Origin: Arthrobacter sp. APC 3897
GTDB taxonomy: Bacteria > Actinomycetota > Actinomycetes > Actinomycetales > Micrococcaceae
Direction: 5' to 3'
Assembly: GCF_030407495.1 (NCBI RefSeq)
Contig: NZ_JASDDG010000028.1
Location: forward strand, 1-64,000
Length of the DNA: 64,000 nt
The stretch's first letter is position 1. Every line of letters begins with the position of its first letter. Below, piece by piece: positions 9,229 to 19,330 of the stretch. The notes under the pieces are model-generated. The model was not told the origin of the DNA and ran no database searches. It saw only the letters and a program-made list of their open reading frames with translations. The position numbers and the translations under genes were made by a program.

Positions 9229-9258
9229 GTTCCCGGGCCGGTCACGCGGCCCGGGAAC
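9229..9258 (+). terminator. GC-rich hairpin after the ABC permease
   Basis: A 12-base-pair perfect stem, GTTCCCGGGCCG (9229-9240) and CGGCCCGGGAAC (9247-9258), with a 6-base loop begins 13 bases after the permease stop. There is no T run, so termination efficiency is uncertain. Confidence 0.5.
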
Positions 9259-9325
9259 TCGCGGCCGGCAGAGTGATCTGACAGGATAATAAGCAGCCTG
9301 ATCATCACGAGTCGAAGGAGTACTG

Positions 9326-9856
9326 ATGTCCACCCCCGGAAACGCCTGGAAACCTGCCCACGCATCCCTCTCCGCATATCTGGATGACCATCTGCTCGGT
9401 GCGGAAACCGGGGTTCGGCTGTTCAGCGCGGCCCGCCGGACCTGGGAGGGCTCCGAGTATGAGCAGACCTTCGCTGACCTGGCAGCCGAAATCTCCGGGG
9501 AACGGGATGAACTGGAGCAGCTGATCCTGGCCCTGGGCTACCGGCGGAACAAGTTCAAGAAGGCTGTGGCGATGGCCGGAGCCGTTACCGGGAAGCTGGG
9601 ACCGATCAATCCGCTCAGCACCGGAGGCGGCACCACGGGCCAGTTTGAACTGGAAACCCTGCAGTCCATCGTTCGGGCCAAGGAGTGCCTGTGGCGGACC
9701 CTGCTGGCGCTGTCCCCGCACGACCACCGGTTCAATCCGGCCCGGCTTCAGGAAATGATTGACATGGCCGGCCGGCAGCAGGATGCCGTGGCCCGGGTGA
9801 TGGAAGAAACCGCACCGGAACGGTTCCTGACCGGCACCCTCGCGGCGCAGTCCTAG
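9326..9856 (+). CDS. Hypothetical helical protein
   Basis: I do not recognise this 176-residue protein. It appears to be all helical, with charged amphipathic segments (SLSAYLDDHLLGAETGVRLF, then TFADLAAEISGERDELEQLI) and ending in a long helix around ARLQEMIDMAGRQQDAVARV. A Gly/Thr-rich loop (STGGGTTGQ) lies mid-protein. The layout recalls ferritin-like four-helix bundles, but clear metal-ligand motifs are not obvious. A GAAGGAG ribosome site precedes the ATG at good spacing, and a strong terminator follows the stop, so it is a real, independently transcribed gene. No membrane or signal segment is seen. Confidence 0.8.
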   Translation: MSTPGNAWKPAHASLSAYLDDHLLGAETGVRLFSAARRTWEGSEYEQTFADLAAEISGERDELEQLILALGYRRNKFKKAVAMAGAVTGKLGPINPLSTGGGTTGQFELETLQSIVRAKECLWRTLLALSPHDHRFNPARLQEMIDMAGRQQDAVARVMEETAPERFLTGTLAAQS

Positions 9857-9873
9857 GCTTCAGCGCCTGCCGG

Positions 9874-9922
9874 CAACGAAAGAGTGCCCTCCTGATCGGT
9901 TCAGGAGGGCACTCATTCGTTG
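9874..9922. terminator. Bidirectional terminator between convergent genes
   Basis: Arms 9874-9895 and 9901-9922 form a stem of about 21 pairs with one A:A mismatch and a 5-base loop; the core is GAGTGCCCTCCTGA. It lies between the convergent gene ending at 9856 and metG ending at 9960, and serves both directions. Confidence 0.85.
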
Positions 9923-9959
9923 TTGGGCTGATTCGTTGTTGAGGAGGTTGCCGGCCGCG

Positions 9960-11519
9960 TTACTCGGCAGGCTCCTCGTACTTCGGGAAGATCGGGGCGG
10001 GAGCCGGCAGCGGTGTACCCGGGACCAGCGGAGTGCCGATCGCGCTGAAGCGGCGGGCGGCGTCGTCGTCCTGGCCCAGGACCCCCAGCAGCTTGGCTGC
10101 GCTGTCAGGCATCACGGGCTGGATGAGGATGGCCACGATCCGCAGCACCTCCAGCGTCACGTAGAGCACCGTGTTCATGCGTTCGACGTCGGTCTTCCGC
10201 AGCACCCAGGGCGCCTGCTCGGCGAAGTAGGCGTTGGTGTCGCCGAGGACCTTCCAGGTGGCTTCGAGCGCACCGTGGAAATCCTGGACGTCGTAGGCCC
10301 TGCGGGAGATCTCCAGAAGCTCGCCGGCGGCGGCCAGGATGGCCCGGTCCTCATCGGTGAATTCGCCGGGCTGCGGCACTGCGGCACCGCAGTTCTTGGA
10401 CACCATGGACAGCGAGCGCTGGGCCAGGTTGCCCAGGTTGTTGGCGAGGTCCGAATTCATCCGGCCCACCACTGCCTCGTGGCTGTAGGAGCCGTCGCCG
10501 CCGAAGGGCACCTCGCGCAGCAGGAAGAAGCGCACGGAGTCCAGGCCGTACTGGTCCGCCCACTCCTTGGGCGCCACCACGTTCCCCAGGGACTTGGACA
10601 TTTTCACGCCCTTGTTGTGCAGGAAGCCGTGGATCATCACGCGCTTGGGCAGTTCCAGGTCCGCGGACATCAGGAACGCCGGCCAGAAGATGGCATGGAA
10701 GCGGGAGATGTCCTTGCCGATGACGTGGACGTCAGCGGGCCAGTATTTCCGGAAGGACTCCGACTCGGTGTCGGGGAAGCCGACGCCGGTGAGGTAGTTG
10801 GTGAGCGCGTCCACCCACACGTACATCACGTGCTCGGGATTGCCCGGAACCGGAACACCCCAGTCGAAGGTGGTGCGGGAGATGGAGAGGTCCTCGAGGC
10901 CGCCCTTGACGAAGCTGATGACTTCGTTGAATTTGGACTGCGGAGCGGCGAAGTTCGGCTGGGACTCGTACAGCGCCAGCAGCTTGTCCTGGTAGGCGGA
11001 GAGGCGGAAGAAGTAGCTTTCCTCCTCGGTCCAGGTCACTTCGGTGTCCGTCTCCCTGGAGTAGCGGACGCCGTCTTCACGGACTTCGGTTTCATCCTCG
11101 GAGTAGTAGGCCTCATCCCGGACCGAGTACCAGCCGGCGTACTTGGAGAGGTAAATGTCGCCCTTCTCCTCCATCCGCTTCCAGATGGCCTGCGCTGCGG
11201 CGTAGTGATCCTTGTCCGTGGTACGGATGAAGCGGTCGTGGGAGATATTCAGGTCCCGGCTCATCTGCTGGAAGGCAGAGGAGTTCCGGTCCGCCAGTTC
11301 CTTGGCGGTGATGCCTTCCTTGTCCGCCGACTGCTGCATCTTCAGGCCGTGCTCATCGGTGCCGGTCATAAAGAAGACGTCGTAACCGTCCAGCCGCTTG
11401 AAGCGGGCCATGGCGTCGGTGGCGATGGCCTCGTAGGCATGGCCGATATGGGGCACTCCGTTGGGATAGGAGATGGCCGTGGTGATGTAGAACGGGGTCT
11501 GGGAATCGGAAGAAGTCAC
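9960..11519 (-). CDS. metG: Methionyl-tRNA synthetase
   Basis: The 519-residue class I synthetase charges tRNA-Met. The HIGH motif appears as [12 protein letters not shown] near residue 20 and the KMSKS motif as [11 protein letters not shown] near residue 300. The connective region between them lacks the paired CxxC zinc knuckles of the E. coli enzyme, so this is the shorter, zinc-free type. There is no C-terminal EMAP-like dimerisation domain, in keeping with the length. The start is a GTG with no ribosome site but with TAATTT six bases upstream, indicating a leaderless message. It ends at a shared terminator with the convergent gene at 9326-9856. Confidence 0.96.
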   Translation of the reverse strand: MTSSDSQTPFYITTAISYPNGVPHIGHAYEAIATDAMARFKRLDGYDVFFMTGTDEHGLKMQQSADKEGITAKELADRNSSAFQQMSRDLNISHDRFIRTTDKDHYAAAQAIWKRMEEKGDIYLSKYAGWYSVRDEAYYSEDETEVREDGVRYSRETDTEVTWTEEESYFFRLSAYQDKLLALYESQPNFAAPQSKFNEVISFVKGGLEDLSISRTTFDWGVPVPGNPEHVMYVWVDALTNYLTGVGFPDTESESFRKYWPADVHVIGKDISRFHAIFWPAFLMSADLELPKRVMIHGFLHNKGVKMSKSLGNVVAPKEWADQYGLDSVRFFLLREVPFGGDGSYSHEAVVGRMNSDLANNLGNLAQRSLSMVSKNCGAAVPQPGEFTDEDRAILAAAGELLEISRRAYDVQDFHGALEATWKVLGDTNAYFAEQAPWVLRKTDVERMNTVLYVTLEVLRIVAILIQPVMPDSAAKLLGVLGQDDDAARRFSAIGTPLVPGTPLPAPAPIFPKYEEPAE

Positions 11520-11525
11520 ATAAGA

Positions 11526-11531
11526 AAATTA
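11526..11531 (-). promoter_or_regulatory. -10 element of a leaderless metG promoter
   Basis: On the minus strand TAATTT is followed by six bases (TCTTAT) and then the GTG start of metG. The same geometry occurs at leuB and ilvD. Confidence 0.5.
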
Positions 11532-11635
11532 CCCTGTTTTGCCCGTCGGTGTCGCTTCGGGCGGTTCCGGGTCACTGTGCCGGGAAGCACGGGACGTTGC
11601 TTGACTGTCTGTTTGCTTCGGTGCGCTGTTGCGGA

Positions 11636-12631
11636 ATGAAGGCGTTCGCAATATCCCGGTACAAGGGGCCGCTGCAGGAAACGGAGATGCCCGAGCCCAA
11701 GATGGGTGAGAACGATGTGCTTGTTGAGGTGCATACCGCGGGCGTCAACCATCTGGATGAGATGATCCGTTCCGGTGAGTTCAAGCGGATCCTGCACTAC
11801 AGGATGCCGCTGATCCTGGGCAATGAAGTGGCACGGACTGTGGTTCGGGCAGGCGGCTCGGTCAGCAGCTTCGCCCCCGGCGACACTGTCTATGCCCGGC
11901 CCCGAAGGGACCGCATCGGGACCTTCGCTGAACGGATATCCATTGACGAGAAGGATCTGGCTCCAACGCCGGTCTCACTGGACCTGACCGCAGCCGGTTC
12001 GCTCCCGCTGGTGGCGCTGACGGCCTGGCAGGTCCTGATTGAGCGCGGCAACGTTCAGCCCGGACAAAAGGTCCTCATCCACTCAGGGGCGGGCGGCGTC
12101 GGATCGATCGCCATCCAGCTGGCCAAGCATCTGGGCGCTGAGGTGGCAACAACTGCCGGCGGCTCTAACGCCGACTTTGTGCGCAGCCTCGGCGCAGACA
12201 CAGTCATCGACTACCGGACCTCCGACTTCGAGCAGCTGCTGCATGGTTATGATCTGGTGCTGGACACTCTGGGCGGCAGGAACCTGGAAAAGTCCCTGCG
12301 CGTCCTGCGCCCGGGCGGCAAAGCCATAGGCATTGCCGGCCCGCCGGATGCGGCGTTTGCCCGCGAAACAGGCCTAAACCCGCTGATGCGGCTGGCTCTT
12401 GCCGGGCTCAGTGCCGGGGTTCGGCGTCGGGCCAGGAAACTGGGTGTCAGCTACGAATTCCTGTTTATGCACGCCAGCGGCGATCAGCTTCGCCGCGTCA
12501 CGGCACTGGTTGACGAAGGCGTCCTGAGCCCGGTGGTTGGCAGGGTATTTCCCTTTGACCAAACGCCGGAGGCGCTGGAATCACTGCGAAAGGGCGGGAT
12601 GCAGGGGAAAGTGGTGGTCAGCCGGGGCTGA
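11636..12631 (+). CDS. Zinc-free MDR oxidoreductase (quinone reductase-like)
   Basis: The 331-residue protein belongs to the medium-chain dehydrogenase/reductase superfamily. The N-terminal GroES-like domain includes VLVEVHTAGVNHLDEMIRSG and GNEVARTVVRAG, and the Rossmann nucleotide site is VLIHSGAGGVGSIAIQLAKHLGA (about 150-170), the NADPH-type motif. No catalytic zinc cysteines are present, which places it with NADPH:quinone reductase-like enzymes. The frame is open upstream to 11549, but homology begins at this ATG. The gene is divergent from metG and ends tail-to-tail, with no gap, against the membrane protein gene. Confidence 0.88.
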   Translation: MKAFAISRYKGPLQETEMPEPKMGENDVLVEVHTAGVNHLDEMIRSGEFKRILHYRMPLILGNEVARTVVRAGGSVSSFAPGDTVYARPRRDRIGTFAERISIDEKDLAPTPVSLDLTAAGSLPLVALTAWQVLIERGNVQPGQKVLIHSGAGGVGSIAIQLAKHLGAEVATTAGGSNADFVRSLGADTVIDYRTSDFEQLLHGYDLVLDTLGGRNLEKSLRVLRPGGKAIGIAGPPDAAFARETGLNPLMRLALAGLSAGVRRRARKLGVSYEFLFMHASGDQLRRVTALVDEGVLSPVVGRVFPFDQTPEALESLRKGGMQGKVVVSRG

Positions 12632-13414
12632 TCACGCGGTCATAGTGTATTCGGCTGTGTCGAACCGGGCGAGGTAGCCCAGGCCCAGCAGCACTGCGGC
12701 GGGGACTGCCGCAGTGCTATACACAGGCAGTGCCGCCGCGGCAGCCAGGTCCGGGGACCAGCCCGGTCCCCTCCCCAGCAGTCCGAACAATCCCAAACTG
12801 CAGGCGATCACCGGCACGGACAGGGTGATTTCGACCAGCGTCCGCCCCCTGTGCCGCCGGTAGCGCGTCTTGAACAGGAGAAGAAGGGGGAGCAGCGGCA
12901 GCACCAAAAGTACTTCGATCGGGAACCCCGCAAACGCAAGATAGAACAGCGCGAGGGCGGCAGCAAAGCCGGTGCCGCCGGCCACCGGAGCGGATGCCGC
13001 ATACAGAAGAACGTGCCGCGCGCCCTTCGGGAGTCCGCCCCGCACTCCGTACAGCGCAGTGATGAGTGCCCAGGCCGGAAGGAAAGCTACGGCCAGGCCG
13101 GTAGACAACCCGGGGCCGGTAAGCAACAGCAGGATGATCACCAGAAGTACCGGAAGCGCATAAATGACGGCGCGGAGCCGAAGCGCCGGCGGACGGACGG
13201 GAAGGAACACCGCAAGTCCCGTCAGCGCGGCACCGCTTCCATAGATGAGAGCGGCACCCGGCTCAGCTCCTCCCCCTCCGCTGCTCCCGCCGCCGGACCA
13301 TGAGACCAGGGCAAACGTGCTCAGCCACGCCAGCAGCAGGGCGGGGCCGAACCAGCTGCGTTCCAAGGGTGTTGCCCGTTCCACCGTGATGTTTTCAGCC
13401 GGACCCCTGGCCAT
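12632..13414 (-). CDS. Hypothetical polytopic membrane protein
   Basis: I do not recognise a family for this 260-residue protein. It has about seven or eight predicted membrane segments (near residues 20-40, 52-70, 80-100, 105-125, 135-155, 160-185, 195-215 and 230-250) and a Gly/Ser-rich loop (GGGSSGGGG) near residue 42. An RYRRHRG basic loop lies before the last helices, consistent with a cytoplasmic face. The ATG follows GGGGGAG with good spacing. It lies 48 bases downstream of an ABC permease gene on the same strand, so it may belong to that transporter unit. Confidence 0.75.
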   Translation of the reverse strand: MARGPAENITVERATPLERSWFGPALLLAWLSTFALVSWSGGGSSGGGGAEPGAALIYGSGAALTGLAVFLPVRPPALRLRAVIYALPVLLVIILLLLTGPGLSTGLAVAFLPAWALITALYGVRGGLPKGARHVLLYAASAPVAGGTGFAAALALFYLAFAGFPIEVLLVLPLLPLLLLFKTRYRRHRGRTLVEITLSVPVIACSLGLFGLLGRGPGWSPDLAAAAALPVYSTAAVPAAVLLGLGYLARFDTAEYTMTA

Positions 13415-13462
13415 CTGTTCTCTCCCCCTGGTGCTCCGGGCTCAGCGGAACACCCGATGGGG

Positions 13463-14857
13463 TCAGTGTAACGGGAGCTGCGTTTTTCCCCCTGCACCGG
13501 ATCCGGTGTCCAGTACACCTGTCAGGACCGGACCCGTCGCTGCCAGCCCCGCGCGCACCAGCACCACCCCGGCTGCCACCGATACGGCCAGGAAGATCAT
13601 GGTCACCGGTGCGAACAGCAGGGCTGCGCCGATGATCGGAAAGAGCAGCACCGCGGGCACGGCGCAGGAGACCAGGCTGACCAGCAGCACCGGCTGCATC
13701 ACGGCTCCGATGCGGGCCGCATCGATGACCTCGCGCGGCATGCCCGTCTTGGCCAGGCTGCGGTACAGCTCCGCCCGGTCCAGGACGGTTGCCGCCTGGT
13801 TGATGCCGGCCGAGCAGGCCACCATGAGGAAGCCGGCGATGACGGTGATGAAGACACCCGTCATGATGTCCTGCAGCAGGAAGTCCTCCGGTCCCTCTGC
13901 TTGGGCTCCCTGCAGGGCCGCGGCACCGGCGCCGGCAATGACAGCGGTAAAGCAGACCATCGACAAGGCGCTCACCTGCCGCCACGCCGCCTTCGGGGAA
14001 TCGAGCACAATCCGCGCGGCAAGAAGGGCCTGCGGCGTTTGCGCCCGTTTCAGCCGGCGCCGGGCTGAAACACCCACCAGCCACGGACCCGCCAGGTTCA
14101 GGACAGACATCCCGGCGGCGAACACCCCAAAAATAATCATGAGGCCAAGTGCTGCCCCCGCGCCGGGGATCACCAGGGCCAGGACACAGAGCCCCAGAAC
14201 GGCAACGGCTATTCCGGCCCGGCTCCAGTGCACCTTCTGCGCTTTGGCTCTGGTCCGCACTCCCAGCGGTGAAACCGTCACCCGCCGCAGGCCGACGGCG
14301 GAGCTGACCGCGGCCAGGAGGACCACCGCCGCAACGGTTGCGGTCCCGGCGCCCGGGTTCAGCCAGTAGGCAGCGCCCAGCGGTGCGCCGCGGAAATGTA
14401 TCAGCTGGACGAACGGTGCGAGCACCACATAGCCGGCCACTCCTGCCAGCGCGCCGGCCAGCGCCTGCGCTCCGGCCTCCAGGACCGTCACCCGGCGAAC
14501 CGTTGCGGCGGAAGCACCCAGCAGGCGCAGCGTTGAGAGGTGCTCATCGCGGCGGCGGGCGGCGAGCCGTGCGGCTGATCCTCCGAGGGTGATCAGCGGA
14601 AGGACCAGCAGGATAAGCGCAAACCCGGCCAGCAGCAGGTACAGGTCACCCTCCTCATCCCCCCACTGCAGGAAGGACAGGGATCCAGCCAGGACCGTCA
14701 GCAGCAGGGTGGTGACCACGGCGAAGGATGCGGCCGGCAGGAGCGCGGCTGTCCGCCCGGCGGTACCGGGACGGTTCAGCAGCCAGGTAATACGCAGCGG
14801 TACGGCCAGCGGAGAAGAGTCCACTGCGCGGATCAGAGCGGAGGCCATGGCGGTCAT
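13463..14857 (-). CDS. FtsX-like ABC transporter permease
   Basis: The 464-residue membrane protein has multiple hydrophobic helices and the FtsX-type segments GSAARLAARRRDEHLSTLRL and AELYRSLAKTGMPREVIDAA, each marking the cytoplasmic elbow of a permease half. It lacks large extracellular domains, unlike the permease at 6718-9216, and resembles the compact permeases of Gram-positive bacteriocin or lantibiotic resistance exporters; this is only a fold-level likeness. The ATG was placed at 14857 because it overlaps the ATPase stop in an ATGA junction. The ATPase gene lies directly upstream. Confidence 0.85.
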   Translation of the reverse strand: MTAMASALIRAVDSSPLAVPLRITWLLNRPGTAGRTAALLPAASFAVVTTLLLTVLAGSLSFLQWGDEEGDLYLLLAGFALILLVLPLITLGGSAARLAARRRDEHLSTLRLLGASAATVRRVTVLEAGAQALAGALAGVAGYVVLAPFVQLIHFRGAPLGAAYWLNPGAGTATVAAVVLLAAVSSAVGLRRVTVSPLGVRTRAKAQKVHWSRAGIAVAVLGLCVLALVIPGAGAALGLMIIFGVFAAGMSVLNLAGPWLVGVSARRRLKRAQTPQALLAARIVLDSPKAAWRQVSALSMVCFTAVIAGAGAAALQGAQAEGPEDFLLQDIMTGVFITVIAGFLMVACSAGINQAATVLDRAELYRSLAKTGMPREVIDAARIGAVMQPVLLVSLVSCAVPAVLLFPIIGAALLFAPVTMIFLAVSVAAGVVLVRAGLAATGPVLTGVLDTGSGAGGKTQLPLH

Positions 14858-15579
14858 CGGCGGATTCCCGCTGCACCGGATGTGTCCGCGACAACGACGC
14901 CGTCGGCCAGGGTGATGATGCGGCCGCACCAGCGGGCCACTTCGGAATCATGGGTGACCACCACCAGAGCCCGCCCGGTTCCCTGCACTGTCCGCAGCAG
15001 CCGTTCCATGACCTCCGCCGAGGTGCGGGAATCCAGGGCACCCGTGGGTTCGTCGGCGAACAGCATCCGGGCACCGGTGACCTGTGCCCGGGCGATGGCC
15101 ACCCGCTGTGCCTGTCCGCCGGACAGTTCCCCAATCCGCCGTTCCGCCATGCCGGCCAGTCCCAGGTCAGCCAGGGCGTTGGCGGCAGCCTGCTCCGCCT
15201 GCGGGCGGGGCGTGCCGTCAAGCATGAGGGCCAGGGCCACGTTCTCCCCCGCAGTGAGCTCGGGTATGAGCAGTCCCTGCTGGAAGACGAAGCCGAACTC
15301 CCGCCGCCGCAGGGCCGACCGGGCGTCGTCATTCAGGGCCGTGACCTCGAGGGGCGGCGCTGTGTCCCGGAACAGCCGGACCCGGCCGGCGTCCGGCGGG
15401 ATGATGCCCGCCAGACAGTGCAGCAGGGTGGTCTTTCCTGAACCGGAGGCTCCCATGACGGCAAGCGACTCCCCGGGCCGGACAGTGAGGCTGACGCCGG
15501 CCAGCGCCGGAGCGCCGCCGTACGTCTTGATCAGGTTTTCGGCCGCCAGCAGGGGCGCACCGGACATGGATGCAGTCAT
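14854..15579 (-). CDS. ABC transporter ATP-binding protein
   Basis: This ATPase of 241 residues shows Walker A GASGSGKTT, Q-loop FVFQQGLLIPELTA, signature LSGGQAQRVA, Walker B MLFADEPTGALDS and VTHDS. The GALDS ending is that of ATPases paired with FtsX-like permeases, and the permease gene overlaps its stop by 4 bases. The frame is open to an earlier ATG at 15627, adding 16 residues, but the homology starts soon after the ATG at 15579, which follows a purine-rich stretch. A second, unrelated export pair of the same class lies at 5950-9216. Confidence 0.88.
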   Translation of the reverse strand: MTASMSGAPLLAAENLIKTYGGAPALAGVSLTVRPGESLAVMGASGSGKTTLLHCLAGIIPPDAGRVRLFRDTAPPLEVTALNDDARSALRRREFGFVFQQGLLIPELTAGENVALALMLDGTPRPQAEQAAANALADLGLAGMAERRIGELSGGQAQRVAIARAQVTGARMLFADEPTGALDSRTSAEVMERLLRTVQGTGRALVVVTHDSEVARWCGRIITLADGVVVADTSGAAGIRR

Positions 15580-15711
15580 GCCCCCATGCTTTCCTGCCCG
15601 GGCAGGCGGCGCCTCGGAGGACGGCATGAATCCGGACGCCTGCCGTCTCCTACCGCGGGTGGAGAAATAGATGGCGCATCCGATGCCTAAAGGACCTTCC
15701 GGAAATCCTCA

Positions 15712-15800
15712 GTGCAGATCAAGGGCTCAAAAAGGCATTCTCGGGGGTCTTGGCCCCGTCATCTGCACGAGAGACTTTTGATGTCCCCGGATCTGCACGA
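15712..15800. repeat. Three ATCTGCAC elements in an intergenic gap
   Basis: The 335-base gap between the ATPase start and serA holds no gene. It carries ATCTGCACGA twice in direct orientation (15761-15770 and 15791-15800, 30 bases apart) and GTGCAGAT inverted at 15712-15719, which can pair with the first copy. The C-rich flanks are also alike (CCCCGTC and CCCCGG). It could be a regulator site or a remnant of an intergenic repeat. Confidence 0.45.
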
Positions 15801-15835
15801 AGGATGGTCCGGGGCCGGCTAAGGCCAAGAAACCG

Positions 15836-15872
15836 GCAGGGACCGGCCCGCCGAAACGGAACCGGTCCCTGC
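15836..15872 (-). terminator. Probable serA terminator
   Basis: An 11-base-pair stem, GCAGGGACCGG (15836-15846) and CCGGTCCCTGC (15862-15872), with a 15-base loop lies 42 bases past the serA stop. On the minus strand it is followed by a weak T-rich stretch (GGTTTCTTGG). Confidence 0.6.
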
Positions 15873-15914
15873 TGCCCGTGGTGCTGCCGCCGGCGATGGA
15901 GCCGCAGTGCGGAA

Positions 15915-17510
15915 CTAGCCCTGCAGGTCCACTTCGCGGACCACGGTGGCGCCGATTTCGGTGCGCAGGGTTTCCAGCACGTCCTGCGGGACGGAGGAAT
16001 CCACGGTCAGCAGCGACAGCGCCTGGCCGCCCTCTGTGCTGCGGGCCACCTGCATGCCTGCAATGTTGATGTCCTTCTCGCCCAGGATCCGGCCCAGGGC
16101 ACCGATGACGCCGGGACGGTCGGCGTAGATCAGCACCAGCAGGTGGTCGCTGATCGGGATTTCCAGGTCGTAGCCGTTGACGCCTACGAGCTTTTCGATC
16201 TGCTTGGGACCTGTCAGGGTGCCGGCGACTTCCAGCTGGGTGCCGTCCGAGAGCGCGCCGCGGATGGTCAGCACGTTGCGGTAGTCATCCACATCCGGGG
16301 TCTTGAGCAGACGCACCTCGATGCCGCGCTGCTCGGCCAGGACCGGAGCGTTCACATAGGAGACCTGTTCGGACACGATATCCGTGAAGATGCCCTTCAG
16401 TGCTGCCAGTTCCAGCGCCTTCACGTCCAGCGCAGCGATCTCGCCGGCCACCTCAATGTCGATGGCGGTAACGGAATCGGAGGAGAGTGCGGTGAAGATG
16501 CGTCCGAGCTTTTCGATCAGCGGAATCCCCGGGCGGACGTCCTCGGCAATGATGCCGCCGGCTACGTTCACGGCGTCGGGCACCAGTTCCCCGGCCAGGG
16601 CCAGGCGGACGGACTTCGCCACGGAGACGCCGGCCTTTTCCTGGGCTTCCGCGGTGGAGGCGCCCAGGTGCGGGGTGACAATGACGTTGTCCAGGGCCTG
16701 GAACGGCAGGTCGGTGGAGGGCTCCTTCACAAAGACGTCCACGCCGGCGCCGGCGATCTTGCCTTCGGTGAGCGCCGTGAAGAGGGCGTCTTCGTCCACG
16801 AGGCCGCCGCGGGCCACGTTCACCACGTAGGCGGTGTCCTTCATCTTGTCGAAGGCCTCCGCGCCGAGCATACCCAGCGTCTCGGGGGTCTTGGGCATGT
16901 GGATGGTGACGAAGTCCGCCTGCTCCAGCAGCTCGTCCAGGGTCACCAGCTTTACATTGAGCTGGGCGGCCCGGGCGGGGGTGATGTACGGGTCATAGGC
17001 AAGAATTTCGGTGCCGAAGCCCTGCAGCCGGGCGGCCACCAGGGCGCCGATGCGGCCCAGGCCGATGATGCCGATCTTCTTTTCATACAGCTCAGTGCCG
17101 GAGTACTTGGAGCGCTTCCACTCGCCGCCCTTGAGCGCGGCGCTGGCCTGCGGGATATGGCGGGCCAGGGACAGGATGTGGCCGACGGTCAGTTCGGCGG
17201 CGGAGATAATGTTCGACGTCGGAGCGTTGACCACCATGACACCGGCCTGGGTGGCAGCTTTGATGTCCACGTTGTCCAGACCGACACCTGCCCGGGCAAT
17301 GACCTTGAGGTTCTTCGCGGCGGCGATGGCTTCGGCATCCACCTGGGTCGCGGAACGCACCAGGATGGCATCCACATCCGCAATGGCGGAGAGCAGCTGC
17401 GAGCGGTCCGCTCCGTTGGCGGAACGGATCTCGAAGTCCGGGCCCAGGGCCTGGACCGTGGCCGGGGAAAGTTCTTCCGCAATAAGTACGACGGGTTTGG
17501 TGGCTGTCAC
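15915..17510 (-). CDS. serA: D-3-phosphoglycerate dehydrogenase
   Basis: The 531-residue enzyme oxidises 3-phosphoglycerate in the first step of serine synthesis. It has the long three-part form: catalytic and NAD-binding domains (GLGRIGALVAARL near 150, GGLVDEDAL near 240), an intervening ASB domain, and a C-terminal ACT domain (HLLVLIYADRPGVIGALGRIL) through which serine usually inhibits the enzyme. The GTG start at 17510 was chosen for AAAGAGG seven bases upstream; the frame stays open 21 codons further but without homology. It follows ilvC, from which a hairpin at 17572-17609 separates it. Confidence 0.95.
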   Translation of the reverse strand: MTATKPVVLIAEELSPATVQALGPDFEIRSANGADRSQLLSAIADVDAILVRSATQVDAEAIAAAKNLKVIARAGVGLDNVDIKAATQAGVMVVNAPTSNIISAAELTVGHILSLARHIPQASAALKGGEWKRSKYSGTELYEKKIGIIGLGRIGALVAARLQGFGTEILAYDPYITPARAAQLNVKLVTLDELLEQADFVTIHMPKTPETLGMLGAEAFDKMKDTAYVVNVARGGLVDEDALFTALTEGKIAGAGVDVFVKEPSTDLPFQALDNVIVTPHLGASTAEAQEKAGVSVAKSVRLALAGELVPDAVNVAGGIIAEDVRPGIPLIEKLGRIFTALSSDSVTAIDIEVAGEIAALDVKALELAALKGIFTDIVSEQVSYVNAPVLAEQRGIEVRLLKTPDVDDYRNVLTIRGALSDGTQLEVAGTLTGPKQIEKLVGVNGYDLEIPISDHLLVLIYADRPGVIGALGRILGEKDINIAGMQVARSTEGGQALSLLTVDSSVPQDVLETLRTEIGATVVREVDLQG

Positions 17511-17571
17511 CGGTGACCTCTTTAGCTGTGGTGGATTCTGGTGGGGATCTTGGTGAAGCGTTTTTCTGCGC

Positions 17572-17609
17572 AAAGAGGCCGGACCCGTTCAACCGGGCCC
17601 GGCCTCTTT
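17572..17609 (-). terminator. Probable ilvC terminator
   Basis: The stem AAAGAGGCCGG (17572-17582) with CCGGCCTCTTT (17599-17609) extends after one mismatch into CCCG/CGGG around a 6-base loop. It sits 110 bases past the ilvC stop and upstream of serA, and would separate the ilvBNC transcript from serA. Confidence 0.75.
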
Positions 17610-17718
17610 ACCGAAACGGCTTGCTGTTTTCGAGCTTATCGTTTCGCTGTTGGGCGCACTTAATCGTGTGCTCTGTGTTACCGGCAGGTTACCGGCTCAC
17701 CTGCAATGGCAGGGCTGC

Positions 17719-18753
<1,035 letters not shown>

Positions 18754-18810
18754 CTACTGAAGTTTGTTGCTGTCTTGGATAAAGGTTGGGGTCGGAACGG
18801 CAGCGAAGGC

Positions 18811-19326
18811 CTAGGCGGTGCGCAGGTGCGCACGGTCGCCCATGGACTTGGAGCCGCGGCCAATGGCCAGCGTTCCGGATTGAACTATTTCGCGGATGCC
18901 AAAGGGTTCAAGCACTGCAAGGAGTGCGTTGAGCTTTTCGGCGGTGCCTGTGGCTTCAACGATCAGCGAGTCGGTGGACACGTCAACCACGGAAGAACGG
19001 AACAGCTCGGCTGCCTGGGTTACCTGCAGCCGGGTTGCGGCATCCGCGCGAACCTTGACCAAGATGTGGTCGCGTTGCACGGAAGACTCGGGAACCAGCT
19101 CGACAATCTTGATGACATTGACGAGCTTGTTCAGTTGTTTGGTGACCTGCTCCAGCAGGTCGCCTTCGGCCTCAACCACCACGGTGATGCGGGACAGTCC
19201 CGGCACTTCCGAGGGGCCCACGGCCAAAGAATTAATGTTGAATGCCCGGCGGGCAAACAGGGACGCAACGCGGGTCAGGACACCGGGAACGTCTTCAACC
19301 AGTACGGAAAGGGTGTGGCGTGCCAT
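18811..19326 (-). CDS. ilvN: Acetolactate synthase small (regulatory) subunit
   Basis: The 171-residue subunit binds and activates IlvB and confers feedback inhibition by valine. The N-terminal ACT domain starts with TLSVLVEDVPGVLTRVASLFARRAFNINSL, the family signature, and a second domain (RDHILVKVRADAATRLQV onward) completes the IlvN/IlvH form of about 170 residues. The ATG lies 4 bases after the ilvB stop and its ribosome site, GAGGAGGAC, is inside the end of ilvB, so the two are translationally close. Confidence 0.96.
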   Translation of the reverse strand: MARHTLSVLVEDVPGVLTRVASLFARRAFNINSLAVGPSEVPGLSRITVVVEAEGDLLEQVTKQLNKLVNVIKIVELVPESSVQRDHILVKVRADAATRLQVTQAAELFRSSVVDVSTDSLIVEATGTAEKLNALLAVLEPFGIREIVQSGTLAIGRGSKSMGDRAHLRTA

Positions 19327-19330
19327 GGCC

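Noticed and set aside
9936-11639. 567-codon plus-strand open frame
   Set aside because: It lies antisense to metG, whose motifs are unmistakable. High GC at third positions keeps the opposite frame open; the product is His/Gly/Val-rich with no family likeness.
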